This document shows, one piece after another, positions 41,273 to 43,786 of a stretch of 43,786 bases of DNA; the first letter of the stretch is position 1; each line of letters starts with the position of its first letter. Under the pieces are notes generated by a model. That model ran no database searches, was not told where the DNA came from, and saw only the letters and a list, made by a program, of their open reading frames with translations. A program made the translations under genes and the position numbers. The stretch is from contig JARKQF010000139.1 in assembly GCA_029973975.1 (NCBI GenBank), forward strand, positions 1 to 43,786, read 5' to 3'. This stretch comes from Paludibacter sp. (GTDB lineage: Bacteria; Bacteroidota; Bacteroidia; Bacteroidales; Paludibacteraceae).

Positions 41273-43786
41273 ATGAAAAAAAGCATACTACTATTTTTCT
41301 TAGTTACTACATATTTAGGTCTGTTTTCTCAGAATTCAGATAAATTAAGTTCTCAGCAAAGGTACCAACTGGAACAGCGGCTTGAGTCCCAGAACAAATC
41401 TTCTATGTCGGGTAGAGCTTTCTCTCAATCTAGTCTGAGAGGAGCTACAGGATTAGGCGATGGGGTGTCGAATCAGCAAATATCCGAATTCAGAAAATAT
41501 ATCAACAGTATAAATTCGGCTCAGGGTGAAAATCAGGATCCCTATTATCTTGACGAACGTTTTTTTGTTGAAGATTCCTTATACCGGGAGTTTATAAAAG
41601 AAGAAGATGAGAAAAAACTAAAAGTTTTTGGTTCAGAGATATTTAACCGTTCGAAGGTTACTTTTGAACCGAACCTGTATCTTCCTACACCGACCAATTA
41701 TGTAATTGGAACAAATGATGAATTGTTGGTCGATGTCTCAGGCTTGTATGATGTAAGTTACAAAATAAAGGTTTCTCCGGAAGGCAGAATACGAATACCG
41801 AATGCTGGTTTGATTAAAGTGGGCGGACTTTCAATTGATAACGCTACAAAAAGCATCCGCAGCGAATTATCGAAATACTATTCCGGAATCAATACCGGAG
41901 AAACAAGGGTTAATGTAAGTTTGGGTAATATCCGGAGTATAAAGGTTTCTATTGCCGGAGAAGCTGCTTACCCCGGTACATACACTTTACCTTCACTTGC
42001 TACGGTGGTTAACGCTTTGTACGCATGCGGCGGACCTGGCAAAATCGGTTCGATGCGTAATATCAGGGTGATAAGAAACGAAAAGACGGTAGCGGAGATT
42101 GATTTTTATCAGTTTCTAACGACGGGCAGGCTGGGTAACAACATTGTCTTGCAGGATAATGATGTGATAATAATCGAACCGAATAAAAATAAAGTTATTA
42201 TTGATGGGGCAATCAACAGAAGAGGCATTTATGAAGCGAAAGAGGGTGAATCATTGTATGATCTGTTGAATTATGCCGGCGGTTTCCGTGTGGATGCCAA
42301 CCGTTCCATGATATCGGTATACAGATATTCCGGTACACAAAGAACGGTTATCGACATTCCAGAAGCTTATGCAGCCACGAGTTTGGTGAAAAGTGGGGAC
42401 TCTATATATATTGCCAAGATTGAAAATGTATTCGATAATCGTGTTGAATTATCGGGTGCCGTTTATCGTCCAGGCGGATATGCCCTCACACCGGACCTGA
42501 CAGTTAGAAAGTTGATAGAAAAAGCAGGAGGAGTCTTGGATGAAGCGTTTATCAACATGGCAACAATCAAAAGGCAACGAAAGAATGACCTGCCTGAGAT
42601 GATCAGTTTTAATCTTGGTAAGGTGTTAAGTGGTGAAAATAAGGATATTGCATTAATGAAGGGTGATTCAGTCAAGGTAGACTCAATCGTTAACTTTATG
42701 GAAGAACAAGCTGTAAGTATTGAAGGAGAGGTGATTGTGCCCGGAGAGTATCCGCTTACCATGAAAATGACGGTTAAGGATCTGGTCTTCATGGCCAAAG
42801 GTTTCACGGAAAAGGCATCTACAGAAAATGTACAGTTAATCAGGATTATCAAAGACCCTTCAAAAATGGAGGGGGGAGACAAGAAATCATTCAACGTTAG
42901 TTTTAAACTGGATAAAGACTTGAATATTGAGGAGGGTTCCGGAGATATGGTGCTTGAAAACGGCGACATGGTAATTGTACGTCCGATTGAAGGTATAGAA
43001 CCTATTCGAATCGCATCTATCGAAGGTGAAGTGAAAAATCCGGGTTTTTATAATATTGAGCATAAAAATATTAAAGTTTCCGATTTAGTCAAAATGTCAG
43101 GAGGATTCACCAAATTTGCTTTTGTTGGTGGCGCCTATCTGATTCGCAACGAAAGCAAGGGTGCTAGCGAGAATTCAATGAATAGTATTCTGAGTCGTAA
43201 CCTGAAGCGTATTCTTCAAAGTTCTTCCGACAATAATATTGATGCGGCCATGCTGAATAAAATGCAGGTTAGCAGCCTGGAAGATTTAAATGCACTTGAT
43301 ACAATATCCGGTTTGGCCAATTTGAAAGAAATAGAAGACCTCTTACACTCTGAAGGAGTTGTATCGCTGAATCTGAATGAGATTATGAGACAGCCAGGTA
43401 CTTATAAAGATATTTTTGTTGAGGACGGAGATATCCTGTTTGTTCCTAAAAAATCCCAGACTGTTAAAGTAATTGGAGAGGTGATGTATCCATCTTTTGT
43501 AGTGCATACAAGTTCAAATAGTTTTAAAGATTACATTACAGCTTCCGGCGGATTCTCCAATAAAGCACTCAAAAAGAATGCCTTTGTGTTGCATCCGAAT
43601 GGAAAAGTTATTGGAACCCGTTCATTCCTGGGCATCCGGGTGTACCCGAAGGTGGTGGCAGGCTCCATTGTTGTGGTTCCAAAGAAACCCGTTGAATTAA
43701 CTAACCGGATGAATCCGGCAGAAGTAATTACCATGACCAGTTCGTTGGCGTCGATGACAGCATTGATTTATTCGATGTTGAAGTGA
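41273..43786 (+). CDS. Multi-SLBB polysaccharide export/capsule protein
   Basis: 837 aa from the ATG at 41273, where a clean signal peptide begins (MKKSILLFFLVTTYLGLFSQ); unlike the two short Wza-like genes it has no lipobox. The Poly_export domain lies at about 120-215 (YVIGTNDELLVDVSGLYDVSYKIKVSPEGRIRIPNAGLIKVGGLSI). At least five SLBB-like repeats follow, each with a V/I-x-G-x-V/A-x-x-P/R-G-x-Y core (IAGEAAYPGTYTL, IDGAINRRGIYEA, LSGAVYRPGGYAL, IEGEVIVPGEYPL, IEGEVKNPGFYNI) and a last one starting VIGEVMYPSFV. It ends with a hydrophobic C-terminus and a stop at the last base of the window. It probably forms a periplasmic or outer-membrane export channel. Genes for the rest of the pathway are expected downstream. 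Confidence 0.88.
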   Translation: MKKSILLFFLVTTYLGLFSQNSDKLSSQQRYQLEQRLESQNKSSMSGRAFSQSSLRGATGLGDGVSNQQISEFRKYINSINSAQGENQDPYYLDERFFVEDSLYREFIKEEDEKKLKVFGSEIFNRSKVTFEPNLYLPTPTNYVIGTNDELLVDVSGLYDVSYKIKVSPEGRIRIPNAGLIKVGGLSIDNATKSIRSELSKYYSGINTGETRVNVSLGNIRSIKVSIAGEAAYPGTYTLPSLATVVNALYACGGPGKIGSMRNIRVIRNEKTVAEIDFYQFLTTGRLGNNIVLQDNDVIIIEPNKNKVIIDGAINRRGIYEAKEGESLYDLLNYAGGFRVDANRSMISVYRYSGTQRTVIDIPEAYAATSLVKSGDSIYIAKIENVFDNRVELSGAVYRPGGYALTPDLTVRKLIEKAGGVLDEAFINMATIKRQRKNDLPEMISFNLGKVLSGENKDIALMKGDSVKVDSIVNFMEEQAVSIEGEVIVPGEYPLTMKMTVKDLVFMAKGFTEKASTENVQLIRIIKDPSKMEGGDKKSFNVSFKLDKDLNIEEGSGDMVLENGDMVIVRPIEGIEPIRIASIEGEVKNPGFYNIEHKNIKVSDLVKMSGGFTKFAFVGGAYLIRNESKGASENSMNSILSRNLKRILQSSSDNNIDAAMLNKMQVSSLEDLNALDTISGLANLKEIEDLLHSEGVVSLNLNEIMRQPGTYKDIFVEDGDILFVPKKSQTVKVIGEVMYPSFVVHTSSNSFKDYITASGGFSNKALKKNAFVLHPNGKVIGTRSFLGIRVYPKVVAGSIVVVPKKPVELTNRMNPAEVITMTSSLASMTALIYSMLK

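Overview
The window looks like chromosomal DNA of a member of the Bacteroidota, probably order Bacteroidales. The evidence is the promoter style (TAnnTTTG -7 boxes, in several places with a TTTG-like element 19-21 nt upstream), the lack of obvious Shine-Dalgarno sequences, many lipoproteins, a TonB-dependent receptor with an N-terminal carboxypeptidase-regulatory-like domain, and a Bacteroidota-type Wza/Wzc export set. Nothing in it looks like a phage, transposon, plasmid or CRISPR locus. Most genes are ordinary chromosomal genes; the main interest lies in regulatory and intergenic DNA.

Region 1 (1-13.7 kb) is centred on phosphate: a PhoB/PhoR-type two-component pair, a Pit-type phosphate transporter with a PhoU-like C-terminal domain, a TonB-dependent receptor, a beta-rich surface lipoprotein and a tiny secreted protein. 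Five promoters here (lipoprotein at 102, small protein at 2335, phoB at 2887, pit at 10068 minus, TonB receptor at 12973 minus) carry 11-bp phased repeats resembling TTTGTAAYATG. The register is fixed: the promoter-proximal unit always ends 7 nt before the -7 box. I read this as a local Pho box and regulon. A YwqK-type repeat protein, a SUMF1-fold lipoprotein lacking the catalytic cysteines, an SDR-family protein and a TetR regulator are interspersed.

Region 2 (13.9-20 kb) holds a FemAB-like acyltransferase, a run of three lipoproteins (one a polysaccharide deacetylase), an anaerobic sulfatase maturase without a sulfatase, and a TIGR01777-type SDR protein. Region 3 (20.2-34.3 kb) is housekeeping: tRNA-Gln, a CtpA-type protease, dCMP deaminase, Mpl ligase, an MBL-fold hydrolase, a DUF4395 protein, the Kbl/Tdh threonine degradation pair, a phosphohexomutase, ClpC, Maf and a UbiA-type prenyltransferase. 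Five intergenic sites here contain short tandem repeats with a 7-bp period; the heptad differs between most loci, and at four of them it takes part in an inverted repeat. This is a second pattern that ordinary annotation does not explain.

Region 4 (34.3 kb to end) is the start of an exopolysaccharide or capsule locus: an outer-membrane barrel protein, two tandem short Wza-like lipoproteins, a Wzc-like tyrosine kinase with a Gly-Tyr repeat tail, UDP-glucose dehydrogenase, an inserted NUDIX gene on the opposite strand, and a long multi-SLBB export protein ending at the last base. Glycosyltransferases and a flippase are not in the window and presumably lie beyond it.
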